From: Microbacterium cremeum
GTDB lineage: Bacteria; Actinomycetota; Actinomycetes; Actinomycetales; Microbacteriaceae
NCBI RefSeq assembly: GCF_015277855.1
Contig: NZ_CP063812.1
Location: 1,240,001-1,304,000 of the forward strand
Direction: 5' to 3'
DNA length: 64,000 nucleotides
Below, piece after piece: positions 9,026 to 17,163 of the stretch (the stretch's first letter is position 1; every line of letters starts with the position of its first letter). A program made the position numbers and the translations under genes. The notes beneath the pieces are model-generated. The model saw nothing but the letters and a program-made list of their open reading frames with translations. It was not told where the DNA came from and did no database searches.

Positions 9026-10618
9026 TCAGACGGTCGCGGTCTCGCGCGCCCTGAGGTCCTTGCGCAGGATCTTGCCGGCGTTCGACTTCGGGATCGCCTC
9101 GATGAACTCCACGCGGCGCACCTTCTTGTGCGGCGCCACCTGTGACGCGACGAACCCCATGACCTCCTCCTCGGTGAGGTCGGAGCCCGGCGCCGGGACG
9201 ACGAAGGCCTTGGGGATCTCCTGCTTGTCGTCGTCGAGCACGCCGATGACCGCGGCATCCATCACCTTCGCGTGCCCGAGCAGCAGCGCCTCGAGCTCTG
9301 CGGGCGCGATCTGGTAGCCCTTGTACTTGATGAGCTCCTTCACGCGATCGACGATCGAGAAGTAGCCGCCCTCGTGGTACACCGCGATGTCGCCGGTGTG
9401 CAGGAAGCCGTCGGCGTCGAGCGTCTCGGCCGTCGCCTCGGGCTTGTTGAGATACCCGAGCATGACGTTCGGCCCCTTCACCCAGAGCTCGCCCGGCTTC
9501 GTGATGCCGTCGGGACCGATCTCGGTGATCTCCTCACCCGTCTCGGTGTCGACGAGCCGGTTGATCGTGTTCGGGAGCATCGTGCCGACCGAGCTCACCG
9601 GGACGTCGTCGCGGTGCGACGGCATCGCGTGCGACACCGGGCTCAGCTCGCTCATGCCGTAGCCCTGCATCATGCGGGCGTTGATGCGGCGACCCGCGAG
9701 CTCCGCCGTTTCGCCGTCCAGCGGAGCGGCCCCCGAGAAGACCGTGTGCACGCTGGAGATGTCGAACTCGTCGACGATCGGGTGCTTCGCGAGAGCCACC
9801 GCGATCGGCGGCGCGATGTACAGGTAGGTGCACTGGAACTTCTGGATGTTCGTCAGGAACTCCACCAGGTCGAACTTCGGCATCGTGACCAGGCTCGCCC
9901 GCTGACGCAGCGCGAGGTTCAGCAGCACCGTCATGCCGTAGATGTGGAAGAACGGCAGCACTGCCAGCACGCGGTCGTCGCCGCTGAGGTCGATCGCGAT
10001 ACGGCACTGCGCGACGTTCGCCACGAGGTTGCGGTGCGAGAGCATGACGCCCTTGGGGATCCCGGTCGTTCCCGACGAGTACGGCAGCACGGCGACATGG
10101 GTCGCCGGGTCGAACGAGACCTCCGGCGCGGGCGCGCCCTCGGCGAGCAGCTCACGGAGGTTCGGATGCCCGGGCGCTCCGTCGAGCACGATGACGCGAT
10201 CGTGCGGGATGCCGACGGCTTCGGCGGCGGCCGACGCCTGGGGGAGCAGCGGGCTCACCGTCGCCAGCCAGGTGGCACCGGCATCCCGCAGCTGCCTCTC
10301 GATCTCGCCGGCGGTGTAGAGCGAATTGATCGTCGTGACCGTGCCGCCCGCGCGCAGGATGCCGTGGAACACGGTCGCGAAGGCCGGAACGTTCGGGCAG
10401 AGCAGGCCCACGATCGTTCCCACGCCGACCCCGCGCGCCGCGAGCGCGCCCGCGAACGCGTCGACCTGGGCGCGCAGCGTGCCGTACGTCGTCTCGGCGC
10501 CCGTGGCGGGATCGATCAGTGCGACGCGGCCGAGCTCATCGTCGTCGAGACTGGCGAACAGGTCGTCGTAGATGCTGAGGGCCGGGATCTCGACATCGGG
10601 GTACGGGCTGGTGAACAC
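9026..10618 (-). CDS. AMP-forming acyl-CoA synthetase, 4-coumarate-CoA ligase-like
   Basis: This ANL-superfamily adenylating enzyme activates a carboxylic acid with ATP and joins it to CoA. The P-loop motif YSSGTTGIPKG lies near residue 180, MQGYGMSE near 315, HTGDIA near 405 and the catalytic C-terminal lysine in KSNAGKILRKDL near 515. The 530 residues and overall sequence resemble 4CL-type ligases, but the acid substrate is unknown. The start is GTG with an AAGGAGA ribosome site. The upstream leader holds a 9-bp hairpin and a palindromic candidate operator. Confidence 0.9.
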   Translation of the reverse strand: MFTSPYPDVEIPALSIYDDLFASLDDDELGRVALIDPATGAETTYGTLRAQVDAFAGALAARGVGVGTIVGLLCPNVPAFATVFHGILRAGGTVTTINSLYTAGEIERQLRDAGATWLATVSPLLPQASAAAEAVGIPHDRVIVLDGAPGHPNLRELLAEGAPAPEVSFDPATHVAVLPYSSGTTGIPKGVMLSHRNLVANVAQCRIAIDLSGDDRVLAVLPFFHIYGMTVLLNLALRQRASLVTMPKFDLVEFLTNIQKFQCTYLYIAPPIAVALAKHPIVDEFDISSVHTVFSGAAPLDGETAELAGRRINARMMQGYGMSELSPVSHAMPSHRDDVPVSSVGTMLPNTINRLVDTETGEEITEIGPDGITKPGELWVKGPNVMLGYLNKPEATAETLDADGFLHTGDIAVYHEGGYFSIVDRVKELIKYKGYQIAPAELEALLLGHAKVMDAAVIGVLDDDKQEIPKAFVVPAPGSDLTEEEVMGFVASQVAPHKKVRRVEFIEAIPKSNAGKILRKDLRARETATV

Positions 10619-10665
10619 CGGATCTCCTTCGATCTGTGCTGGCAGTGCCGCCGGGGGGATGACGC

Positions 10666-10689
10666 CGGCGCTCCCTCGTCGGAGCGCCG
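10666..10689. other. Hairpin in the ligase 5' leader
   Basis: A perfect stem-loop has arms CGGCGCTCC (10666-10674) and GGAGCGCCG (10681-10689) with a 6-nt loop, 48 bp upstream of the ligase GTG. It has no T-run on the minus strand, so attenuator or incidental structure are both possible. Confidence 0.45.
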
Positions 10690-10741
10690 TGGCCCATCAT
10701 GCCATCGGATCGGGTGAATCTGGTACGCAATCCCGCGATCT

Positions 10742-10758
10742 GTGGAACGCAGTTCCAC
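10742..10758. promoter_or_regulatory. Candidate operator GTGGAAC-gca-GTTCCAC
   Basis: A perfect 7-bp inverted repeat with a 3-nt centre sits about 124 bp upstream of the acyl-CoA ligase start. It matches the GGAAC-N3-GTTCC pattern typical of IclR-family operators. No such regulator is adjacent (hutR is 4 kb away and has a different candidate site), so its binding protein is unknown. Confidence 0.5.
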
Positions 10759-10816
10759 GATGCTGGACGCAGAGCCGCCGGGACGCGCGGCATTCCGCGC
10801 GCCCCGGCGGCGCGGC

Positions 10817-11902
10817 TCAGACGGCGAGCGCCGGCTGGCGCCCGCCCGCCGCGAGGCGCTCGGCGGCGAGGCCTTCCGCTGCCTCGAGCGGAGTGACGCC
10901 CCGCGTCGCCGCCTCGTCGAACACGCGGCGCACCGTGTCGCCGATGTGGGCGACGCGCTCCATGATCTCGCCGCGCGTGCCGAGCTTCTTGGCCTCGAGG
11001 TCGAGGTAGATCACGCCGCCGGCGTTGACGACGAAGTCAGGGGCGTACAGCACGCCGCGTCGTGCCAGGCGCTCGGCGCCGCTGCGATCGGCCAGCGGGT
11101 TGTTGGCCGGACCGCACACGGCTTTCGCGTCCAGCGCGTCGATGACCTGGTCGGTGAGCAGGCCGCCGATGCCGGCGGGCACGAACACGTCGGCGGGCAC
11201 GAGGTGCTCCTCGCCGGGCGGGCACCAGGCCGCGCCGAGCTCGGTCGCGAGGTCGCGCTTGGCGGGGTCGACGTCGGTGACCGTGAGCTGCGCGCCCTCC
11301 GCCGAGAGGCGCACGGCGAGGCGGCTGCCGACCTGGCCGAGACCCGAGATCGTGATGCGGCGCCCTTCGACGTCGGGCGAGCCCGTCACCCGCTCGAGCG
11401 TCGCGCGCAGCGACTCGTACACGCCGAGGCTCGTCGGGCCGGCCGGCTCGCCCGACCCGCCGACGGCGTCGGGGAGGCCGACGACGTGCTCGGTGCGCTC
11501 GCTGACCACGAGCATGTCGTCGGTCGTCGAGCCGACGTCCTCCGCGGTGCGGTACAGGCCGTGGAGCGACTCGACCGCGTCGCCGAGATCGAGGAAGGCG
11601 GCGCGGCGACGCTCCGGGTCGAGGGTCGTCCCCGGCGGGAGGGCGATGACGGACTTGCCGCCGCCGGCGTCGAGCCCGGCCGCGGCGTTCTTGAGCGTCA
11701 TCGCGGCCGACAGGCGCAGGGCGTCCCCGAGCGCGTCGCTCCAGTGCGAGTAGGTCCACAGGCGGGCGCCGCCGAGAGCGGAGCCGAGCACGGACGAGTG
11801 CAGTGCCACGGTGAGGAAGAGGCCGCTGCGTCGCCCCTGGATCACCTCCACGCGCTCGTGCGTGAAATCGGGCAGGGGCAGGGAGGGTGTTGCGTGCGTC
11901 AT
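10817..11902 (-). CDS. Leucine/valine dehydrogenase (Glu/Leu/Phe/Val dehydrogenase family)
   Basis: This NAD(P)+-dependent amino-acid dehydrogenase oxidatively deaminates branched-chain or aromatic amino acids to 2-oxo acids. LSAAMTLKNAAAGLDAGGGK near residue 67 holds the catalytic lysine region. The Rossmann motif ISGLGQVGSRLA lies near 181 and CGPANNPLAD near 265. The start is ATG at 11902, preceded by GGAAGA; a frame 21 residues longer has no family sequence. The length of 361 residues fits Leu/Val/Phe dehydrogenases and is too short for hexameric glutamate dehydrogenase. Position near an acyl-CoA ligase hints at amino-acid catabolism but does not prove it. Confidence 0.85.
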   Translation of the reverse strand: MTHATPSLPLPDFTHERVEVIQGRRSGLFLTVALHSSVLGSALGGARLWTYSHWSDALGDALRLSAAMTLKNAAAGLDAGGGKSVIALPPGTTLDPERRRAAFLDLGDAVESLHGLYRTAEDVGSTTDDMLVVSERTEHVVGLPDAVGGSGEPAGPTSLGVYESLRATLERVTGSPDVEGRRITISGLGQVGSRLAVRLSAEGAQLTVTDVDPAKRDLATELGAAWCPPGEEHLVPADVFVPAGIGGLLTDQVIDALDAKAVCGPANNPLADRSGAERLARRGVLYAPDFVVNAGGVIYLDLEAKKLGTRGEIMERVAHIGDTVRRVFDEAATRGVTPLEAAEGLAAERLAAGGRQPALAV

Positions 11903-12055
11903 CGCGGGTCTTCCTTCGGCGGGCCTCGTGGGCAGTGCGCTGCAGACGCCGCGGCGTTGCGGCATCCGTCTCTATTGCACACCCCCGCGGCGGATTGTTC
12001 AACCGCCTCGCGGACGGCTGCGCAGATTGCGCGCTCGTGAAGGGGGCGTGAAGCA

Positions 12056-12085
12056 ACCTGCCGTCCAGTCCGCCTGACGGCAGGT
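12056..12085. promoter_or_regulatory. Inverted repeat in divergent promoter region
   Basis: The 10-bp arms ACCTGCCGTC (12056-12065) and GACGGCAGGT (12076-12085) are separated by 10 nt. They lie between the divergent dehydrogenase and methyltransferase genes, 41 bp upstream of the latter. It could be an operator or an RNA hairpin; no regulator gene is adjacent. Confidence 0.45.
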
Positions 12086-12126
12086 CGGACAGCGAGCAGC
12101 GCGTTCCTGCGCGGTACTGTCGACGG

Positions 12127-12933
12127 ATGCCGGACGCCTACACCCACGGACACCACGAGAGCGTGCTGCGATCGCACCGCTGGCGCACCGCCGAGAACTC
12201 CGCCGCCTACCTCCTGCCGCACCTGAGGCCGGGGACGTCGGTGCTCGACGTCGGCAGCGGGCCGGGCACGATCACCGCCGACCTCGCGCAGCGCGTCGCG
12301 CCCGGCCGTGTGGTGGGGACGGATGCCTCGGCCGACGTGGTCGCGCAGGCCGCCGCGCAGCACGTCGCGGCGAACCTCGCGTTCGAGGTGGGCGATGCCT
12401 ACCACCTGTCGTACGGCGACGGCGAGTTCGACGTCGTGCACGCGCACCAGGTGCTGCAGCACGTCGAGCGCCCCGCCGACATGCTGCGGGAGCTCGGCCG
12501 GGTGGCGGGCCCAGACGGGCTCGTGGCGGCGCGCGACGTCGACTATCCCGGCGTGATCTGGTATCCGCTCATCCCGGCCCTGGACGAATGGCTCGCGCTG
12601 TACCTCGTGACGCACCGCAGCGTCGCCGGCGAACCGGCGGCGGGACGCCGGCTCAAGGCATGGGCGCGGGAGGCCGGGCTGTCCGGCATCCGCGCGACCG
12701 CGTCGCTGTGGCTGTTCGAGGACGAGGCCGACCGCGCGTGGTGGGGCGGCATGTGGGCCGACCGCGTGCTGCAGTCCGCCTTCGCCGACGCCGCACGCGC
12801 GACCGGCGCCGACGACGCCCTCCTGCACCGCATCTCGCAGGGATGGCGCGAGTGGGCCGCCGCCGACGACGGCTGGCTGCTGTTGCCGCACGGCGAGATC
12901 CTCGCGCACGGCACCACCGGCTCGCGGTCCTAG
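12127..12933 (+). CDS. Class I SAM-dependent methyltransferase
   Basis: This cytoplasmic SAM methyltransferase is of the UbiE/Methyltransf_11-25 type. Motif I reads LDVGSGPGTITADLA near residue 39, the acidic residue after beta-2 is in VVGTDAS and motif II-like sequence is FDVVHAHQVLQH near 100. The C-terminal third (about residues 150-268) is a Trp-rich segment seen in many actinobacterial members, for which no substrate is known to me. The -10-like TACTGT ends 6 nt before the ATG, suggesting a leaderless mRNA. It is followed after 9 bp by a YbaK-type gene. Confidence 0.85.
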   Translation: MPDAYTHGHHESVLRSHRWRTAENSAAYLLPHLRPGTSVLDVGSGPGTITADLAQRVAPGRVVGTDASADVVAQAAAQHVAANLAFEVGDAYHLSYGDGEFDVVHAHQVLQHVERPADMLRELGRVAGPDGLVAARDVDYPGVIWYPLIPALDEWLALYLVTHRSVAGEPAAGRRLKAWAREAGLSGIRATASLWLFEDEADRAWWGGMWADRVLQSAFADAARATGADDALLHRISQGWREWAAADDGWLLLPHGEILAHGTTGSRS

Positions 12934-12942
12934 GCTGGCGTC

Positions 12943-13434
12943 GTGACCGAAACGCCTGCCCCCGCCCAGCTTCCCGCGCGCAGCCGTCTCGTCCACGACT
13001 CCCTGCGCGCCGCGGGGATTGCGGGCGACATCGTGCTGCTGCCGGATGCCGCCTCCACCGCGCCCCTGGCTGCCGCCGCCCTCGGGGTCGAGGTGGGCGC
13101 GATCGCGAACAGCCTCGTGTTCTGGAGCGACGGCGAGGCTCTCCTCGTCATGACCAGCGGAGCCCACCGCGTCGACACCGGCGCGCTCGCCGATCGCCTC
13201 GGGCGCACGAGCATCACGCGCGCGACACCCGAGCAGGTGCGAGAGGCGACCGGACAGGCGATCGGCGGCGTCGCGCCGACCGGCCACCCCGCGCCGCTCA
13301 CCACCATCGTCGACGAGGACCTCGCCCGTCACCCCGAGATCTGGGCGGCGGGCGGCACGCCGCACACCGTCTTCCCGCTGACCTTCGACGAGCTCGTGCG
13401 CCTCACCGGCGGCACCGTCGCGAAGGTCGACTGA
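12943..13434 (+). CDS. YbaK/EbsC family aminoacyl-tRNA deacylase
   Basis: This single-domain protein of the YbaK/ProX superfamily hydrolyses mischarged tRNAs, typically Cys-tRNA(Pro). The invariant lysine is replaced or shifted compared with E. coli YbaK, but IANSLVFWSDGEALLVMTSG, GGVAPTGHPAPLTT and AAGGTPHTVFPLTFDEL show the family clearly. It is 163 residues long. The start is GTG; TAGGCT (12931-12936), whose first three bases are the stop codon of the upstream methyltransferase, ends 6 nt before it. Confidence 0.85.
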   Translation: MTETPAPAQLPARSRLVHDSLRAAGIAGDIVLLPDAASTAPLAAAALGVEVGAIANSLVFWSDGEALLVMTSGAHRVDTGALADRLGRTSITRATPEQVREATGQAIGGVAPTGHPAPLTTIVDEDLARHPEIWAAGGTPHTVFPLTFDELVRLTGGTVAKVD

Positions 13435-13512
13435 GCCGGCGCGGGCCCGCGATCAGGGTGCCGACAGGATCTCGCGGCACGTGATCGCCGCGGCGGCCGG
13501 TGCTGTGCCGAC

Positions 13513-13532
13513 CCGGCGCCCGTCCGCGCCGG
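13513..13532 (-). terminator. GC hairpin after the baeRF gene
   Basis: The arms CCGGCGC (13513-13519) and GCGCCGG (13526-13532) with a 6-nt loop lie immediately downstream of the minus-strand stop at 13534. It sits in the convergent gap with the YbaK gene. There is no clear T-tract. Confidence 0.45.
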
Positions 13533-13533
13533 A

Positions 13534-14655
13534 TCAGCGAGACATCGGCACCTCGAACCGCAAGGTGGCCGCGAGCGGCGACCCGTCGAGGAGATCCCCG
13601 TTCCGAACGGCGCGGACGCGCCCGCCGGTGCGCAGCACGCGTGCGGCGATCTCGTCCACGAGCGGCGGAGCGTCCGGCGCACCGCGGTCGAGGATGTTGC
13701 CGAACTCGTCGATCCGCCCGGTGACGTCGGACTCCAGGTCGAAGCGCAGCTCGTCGACGGCAGCCGACGCCGCAGCTGCCGCGACCTCGCTGAGCCGCGT
13801 GGTGGCGCGGTGCTGGGCGCGGAGGGTGCCGAAGTCCTCCTTCCACGCCGCCGTCTCGTCGGCGCGCAGGAGATCCAGCGCCTCGCGCGCGAGCCGCTCG
13901 ACATCGCGGTCGTCGAGCGACTCGGGGTGCGCCTCGACGCCGTCCTCGAGCAGCTCGGGATGCGTGTTCACCGCCCGGTAGGCGGGGGCGAGCTCGGTGG
14001 TCGCGGCGAGCAGGAGCGGCACGTGCCCGGGCACGATGCGCACGACCTCGTCCTGGACGGTGCGGCAGAACCGCGCCCGCTCCACCCGGTCGCCGGTCGC
14101 CCCGCGAGCGCGGTCGCGATCGGCGTCGCCGTCGTTGCCGGCGTGGCGGAGCATGAGCTCGTGGTCGTCCGGCAGATCGAGCGGGTGCTCGAGCGGCCCG
14201 TGATCGGGGCCGACCTCGGTCAGACGCGCGAGCCGCTCGGACAGCTGCAGCACGAAGATGCGCCAGGGGTAGGCGATCGTGCGCAGCAGCCGGGACGTGT
14301 CGAACCGGTCGCCGACCACGACCTTGTCGCCGACGCGGTCGGCGAGCCGGAACGCGTGGACGCGTCCCGGCGAGGCGAACACCACCAGGGACCTGGACTG
14401 GTGCGCCCAGAAGTCGTCGTCCTGGAGCAGCGACATCAGCCGCGCCTCGACCGCCTGCGCCGCGCCGTGGGGGAGGTCGTCTCGCTGCGCGATGCGCCGG
14501 CGGGCGTCGTCGATCGCGTCGCGCAGCGCGAGGCGCACGCGCTCGTGGTCCTGCGGCAGCGGCGACGACGCGAGGGCGATCGTCACGCTCGGGACGGCGC
14601 GATGGTCCATGAGATCGAGGACCTGGGCATCGTCGGGGATGTCTGCGGGGAGCAT
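13534..14655 (-). CDS. Bacterial eRF1/Pelota-like protein (baeRF3 type)
   Basis: This 373-residue protein has the architecture of the baeRF proteins, bacterial relatives of archaeo-eukaryotic release factor eRF1. An N-terminal domain contains DFWAHQSRSLVVFASPG near residue 85, a middle domain contains VPLLLAATTELAPAYRAVN near 212, and a C-terminal domain resembles eRF1 domain 3 (VDEIAARVLRTGGRVRAVRN near 338). Family members are suspected to act in ribosome rescue or hibernation; the role is not established. A TAGCGT hexamer lies 6 nt before the ATG. It is monocistronic and convergent with the YbaK gene. Confidence 0.7.
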   Translation of the reverse strand: MLPADIPDDAQVLDLMDHRAVPSVTIALASSPLPQDHERVRLALRDAIDDARRRIAQRDDLPHGAAQAVEARLMSLLQDDDFWAHQSRSLVVFASPGRVHAFRLADRVGDKVVVGDRFDTSRLLRTIAYPWRIFVLQLSERLARLTEVGPDHGPLEHPLDLPDDHELMLRHAGNDGDADRDRARGATGDRVERARFCRTVQDEVVRIVPGHVPLLLAATTELAPAYRAVNTHPELLEDGVEAHPESLDDRDVERLAREALDLLRADETAAWKEDFGTLRAQHRATTRLSEVAAAAASAAVDELRFDLESDVTGRIDEFGNILDRGAPDAPPLVDEIAARVLRTGGRVRAVRNGDLLDGSPLAATLRFEVPMSR

Positions 14656-14717
14656 GCAGCGACGCTAACCAGATCGCCGGCGGGAGCGGAGGGGGTTGCG
14701 GGCGGCCGTCGCGGAAG

Positions 14718-15539
14718 CTAGTGCGCAGCGCGCTGCCGGCCGGCACGCCCGATCCTGCGCTCCAGCTCGGCCGCCGAGGCGGCGGCCGTGGCGGCCAGCT
14801 CGCCGGCGCGCGCCTCGATCTCAGGGCTCTCGTCGCCGGGCGACACGGGCCAGGTGATCGCGATCGCCGCGGCAGGCCACCCGGCGTGATCGCGCACGGC
14901 CACGCCGATCGAGCGCATGCCGAGCGTCACCTCGCCGTCCTCGGTCGCGTAGCCCCGCGATCGGGCCTGCTGCAGAAGCTCGCGCAGTTCGGCGGGGCGT
15001 CGCGGACCGCGCCCGGTGCGATCGGCGAACGCCGCGGCATCGGGGAACAGCGCCCGCACCTGCTCGCGCGGCAGTGCCGCGAGCATCGCGCGGCCGGTCG
15101 CCGTCAGGTGCGCCGGCAGTCGCACCCCGACGTCGGTGACCAGCGCCGGGCGGCGCGCCGCCCGCTCCTCGACGATGTAGAGCACGTCGCGGCCGTGCAT
15201 GACGGCGAGGTGCGCGCTCTCGCGCGTGCGGTCGACGAGGTCGGCGAGCACCGGGCGCCCGAGCCGCGCGAGCGGCTCCTGTCTGGCATAGCCGCCCGCG
15301 AGCTCGAACGCGGCGATGCCCAGGCCCCAGCGACGCTCTTCGGGAAGGTGCACGACGAACTGGTGATGCTGCAGCGCCGCGAGCAGGTGGTACACGCTCG
15401 ACCGCGGGATGCCCAGCCCCGTCGCGATCGTGCGTGCGGGGACCGGACCGCGCTGGCGGGCGAGGAACGACAGGATGCGCAGCGTCTGATCCGCCGCGGG
15501 CACCTGAGGGCGACCATCGGTCGCGAAATCGTCTGGCAT
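14718..15539 (-). CDS. hutR: IclR-family regulator of histidine utilisation
   Basis: This 273-residue transcription factor has an N-terminal winged helix (about residues 12-75, RTIATGLGIPRSSVYHLLAAL) and a C-terminal IclR effector domain (LPAHLTATGRAMLAAL near 140). It is divergent from hutH, and the only strong palindrome between them, a copy of which precedes hutU, covers its own start codon. In Corynebacterium an IclR-type HutR activates hut genes; the same role is inferred here. Autoregulation is likely because binding at 15530-15547 would block its own initiation region. Confidence 0.85.
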   Translation of the reverse strand: MPDDFATDGRPQVPAADQTLRILSFLARQRGPVPARTIATGLGIPRSSVYHLLAALQHHQFVVHLPEERRWGLGIAAFELAGGYARQEPLARLGRPVLADLVDRTRESAHLAVMHGRDVLYIVEERAARRPALVTDVGVRLPAHLTATGRAMLAALPREQVRALFPDAAAFADRTGRGPRRPAELRELLQQARSRGYATEDGEVTLGMRSIGVAVRDHAGWPAAAIAITWPVSPGDESPEIEARAGELAATAAASAAELERRIGRAGRQRAAH

Positions 15540-15547
15540 GACAGACA
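15530..15547. promoter_or_regulatory. HutR operator upstream of hutH
   Basis: The half-sites CGTCTG and CAGACA flank a 6-nt centre; on the minus strand it reads TGTCTGTCATGCCAGACG. It shares TGTCTGNNATGCCAGAC with the site ahead of hutU. The centre lies 62.5 bp upstream of the hutH ATG and overlaps the hutR start codon. Confidence 0.75.
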
Positions 15548-15588
15548 CAGGATGCCACGCCTCGGTGTCGTGCGGCAGCCCGGCGGTG

Positions 15589-15594
15589 TGGAAT
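15589..15594 (+). promoter_or_regulatory. hutH -10 element TGGAAT
   Basis: The TGGAAT hexamer ends exactly 6 nt before the hutH ATG. The hutU gene has the same hexamer at the same distance, within a shared TGTGGAATCGA. A weak -35 candidate, GTGTCG, lies at 15565-15570. Confidence 0.6.
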
Positions 15595-15600
15595 CGAGGC

Positions 15601-17163
15601 ATGAACCCTGCGCCCGAGATCCCCGGCACCGTCGTCACGGTCGGCGCCGCACCGCTGCGGCCGGCGGACGTCGTCGCGGTCGCCCGCCACGACGCGCGAG
15701 TGGAGATCGCGCCGGAGGCACTGGAACGCGTCGCCACGGCGCGCTCGCTCGTCGAGGGACTCGCCGGTGACGCCGTGCCCCACTACGGCATCTCGACCGG
15801 CTTCGGCGCGCTCGCGACGACGTTCATCGCACCCGAGCGCCGCCTGCAGCTGCAGGCCAGCCTCATCCGCTCCCACGCCGCCGGGACCGGCGCCGAGGTC
15901 GAGCGCGAGGTGGTGCGGGCCCTCATGCTGCTGCGGCTCCAGACGCTCGCGACCGGGCACACCGGCGTGCGCCCCGTCGTCGTCGAGACCTACGCGGCGA
16001 TGCTCAACTCGGGCATCACCCCGATCGTGCGCGAGTACGGCTCGCTCGGCTGCTCGGGCGACCTCGCGCCGCTGTCGCACGTGGCGCTCGCCGCGATGGG
16101 CGAGGGGCGCGTTCGAAACGCGACCGGCGAGGAGGTCGACGCGGCCGACGCGCTGGCTGCCGGCGGGATCACGCCGCTCGTGCTGCGCGAGAAGGAGGGA
16201 CTCGCCCTCATCAACGGCACCGACGGGATGCTCGGGATGCTGCTTCTCGCGATCCACGACCTCTCCCTGCTCCTCGACACCGCCGACGTCGCCGCCGCCA
16301 TGTCGGTCGAGTCCCAGCTCGGCACCGACGCCGTGTTCGCCGCCGACCTGCAGGCGCTGCGCCCGCAGGCCGGCCAGGCCGCCTCGGCGGCGAATCTGCG
16401 CGCCGTGCTCGCGGACTCGCCCATCGTCGCGTCGCACCGCGACCCCGCCGTGTGCACGCGCGTGCAGGACGCGTACTCGCTGCGCTGCTCGCCGCAGGTG
16501 CACGGCGCAGCGCGCGACACCGTCGACCACGCGCGCCTCATCGCGTCGCGCGAGCTCGCCGCGGCCGTCGACAACCCCGTCATCACCGACGACGGCCGGG
16601 TCGAGTCCAACGGCAACTTCCACGGGGCGCCCGTCGCCTACGTGCTCGACTTCCTCGCGATCGCGGTGGCCGACGTCGCCTCGATCTCGGAGCGCCGCAC
16701 CGACCGCGCCCTCGACCCCGCGCGCAGCCACGGGCTGCCGCCGTTCCTCGCGCACGAGGTGGGCGTGGACTCGGGACTCATGATCGCGCAGTACGCGGCG
16801 GCGGGGATCGTCTCGGAGCTCAAGCGGCTGGCTGTTCCGGCATCCGTCGACTCCATCCCGTCGTCGGCCATGCAGGAGGACCACGTCTCGATGGGGTGGG
16901 CCGCCGCACGCAAGCTGCGCCGCGCGATCGACGGGCTCGCCCGCGTCCTCGCGATCGAGGTGCTGACGGGAGCGCGCGCGCTCGACCTGCGCGCGCCGCT
17001 GCAGCCGGGGCCCGCGACGGGGGCCGTGCGCGGGCTCGTGCGGGACGCCGGTGTGGGCGGCCCCGGTCCCGACCGCTTCCTGTCGCCCGACATGGAGGCC
17101 GTCGCCGGGCTGGTCCGCTCCGGCGCCGTCGCGCAGGCGGCGTACTCGGCGACCGCGCGTTAG
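15601..17163 (+). CDS. hutH: Histidine ammonia-lyase
   Basis: This enzyme deaminates histidine to trans-urocanate using an MIO prosthetic group. The MIO tripeptide here is Cys151-Ser152-Gly153 in LGCSGDLAPLSH instead of the commoner Ala-Ser-Gly. HYGISTGFG near residue 61 supplies the conserved Tyr, and QDAYSLRCSPQVHGA and ESNGNFHGAP follow in family order. The length of 520 residues is typical. The start at 15601 is chosen because the family sequence begins there and a TGGAAT hexamer sits 6 nt upstream; the frame open upstream overlaps the operator. Its stop overlaps the convergent HD gene by 4 bp. Confidence 0.95.
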   Translation: MNPAPEIPGTVVTVGAAPLRPADVVAVARHDARVEIAPEALERVATARSLVEGLAGDAVPHYGISTGFGALATTFIAPERRLQLQASLIRSHAAGTGAEVEREVVRALMLLRLQTLATGHTGVRPVVVETYAAMLNSGITPIVREYGSLGCSGDLAPLSHVALAAMGEGRVRNATGEEVDAADALAAGGITPLVLREKEGLALINGTDGMLGMLLLAIHDLSLLLDTADVAAAMSVESQLGTDAVFAADLQALRPQAGQAASAANLRAVLADSPIVASHRDPAVCTRVQDAYSLRCSPQVHGAARDTVDHARLIASRELAAAVDNPVITDDGRVESNGNFHGAPVAYVLDFLAIAVADVASISERRTDRALDPARSHGLPPFLAHEVGVDSGLMIAQYAAAGIVSELKRLAVPASVDSIPSSAMQEDHVSMGWAAARKLRRAIDGLARVLAIEVLTGARALDLRAPLQPGPATGAVRGLVRDAGVGGPGPDRFLSPDMEAVAGLVRSGAVAQAAYSATAR

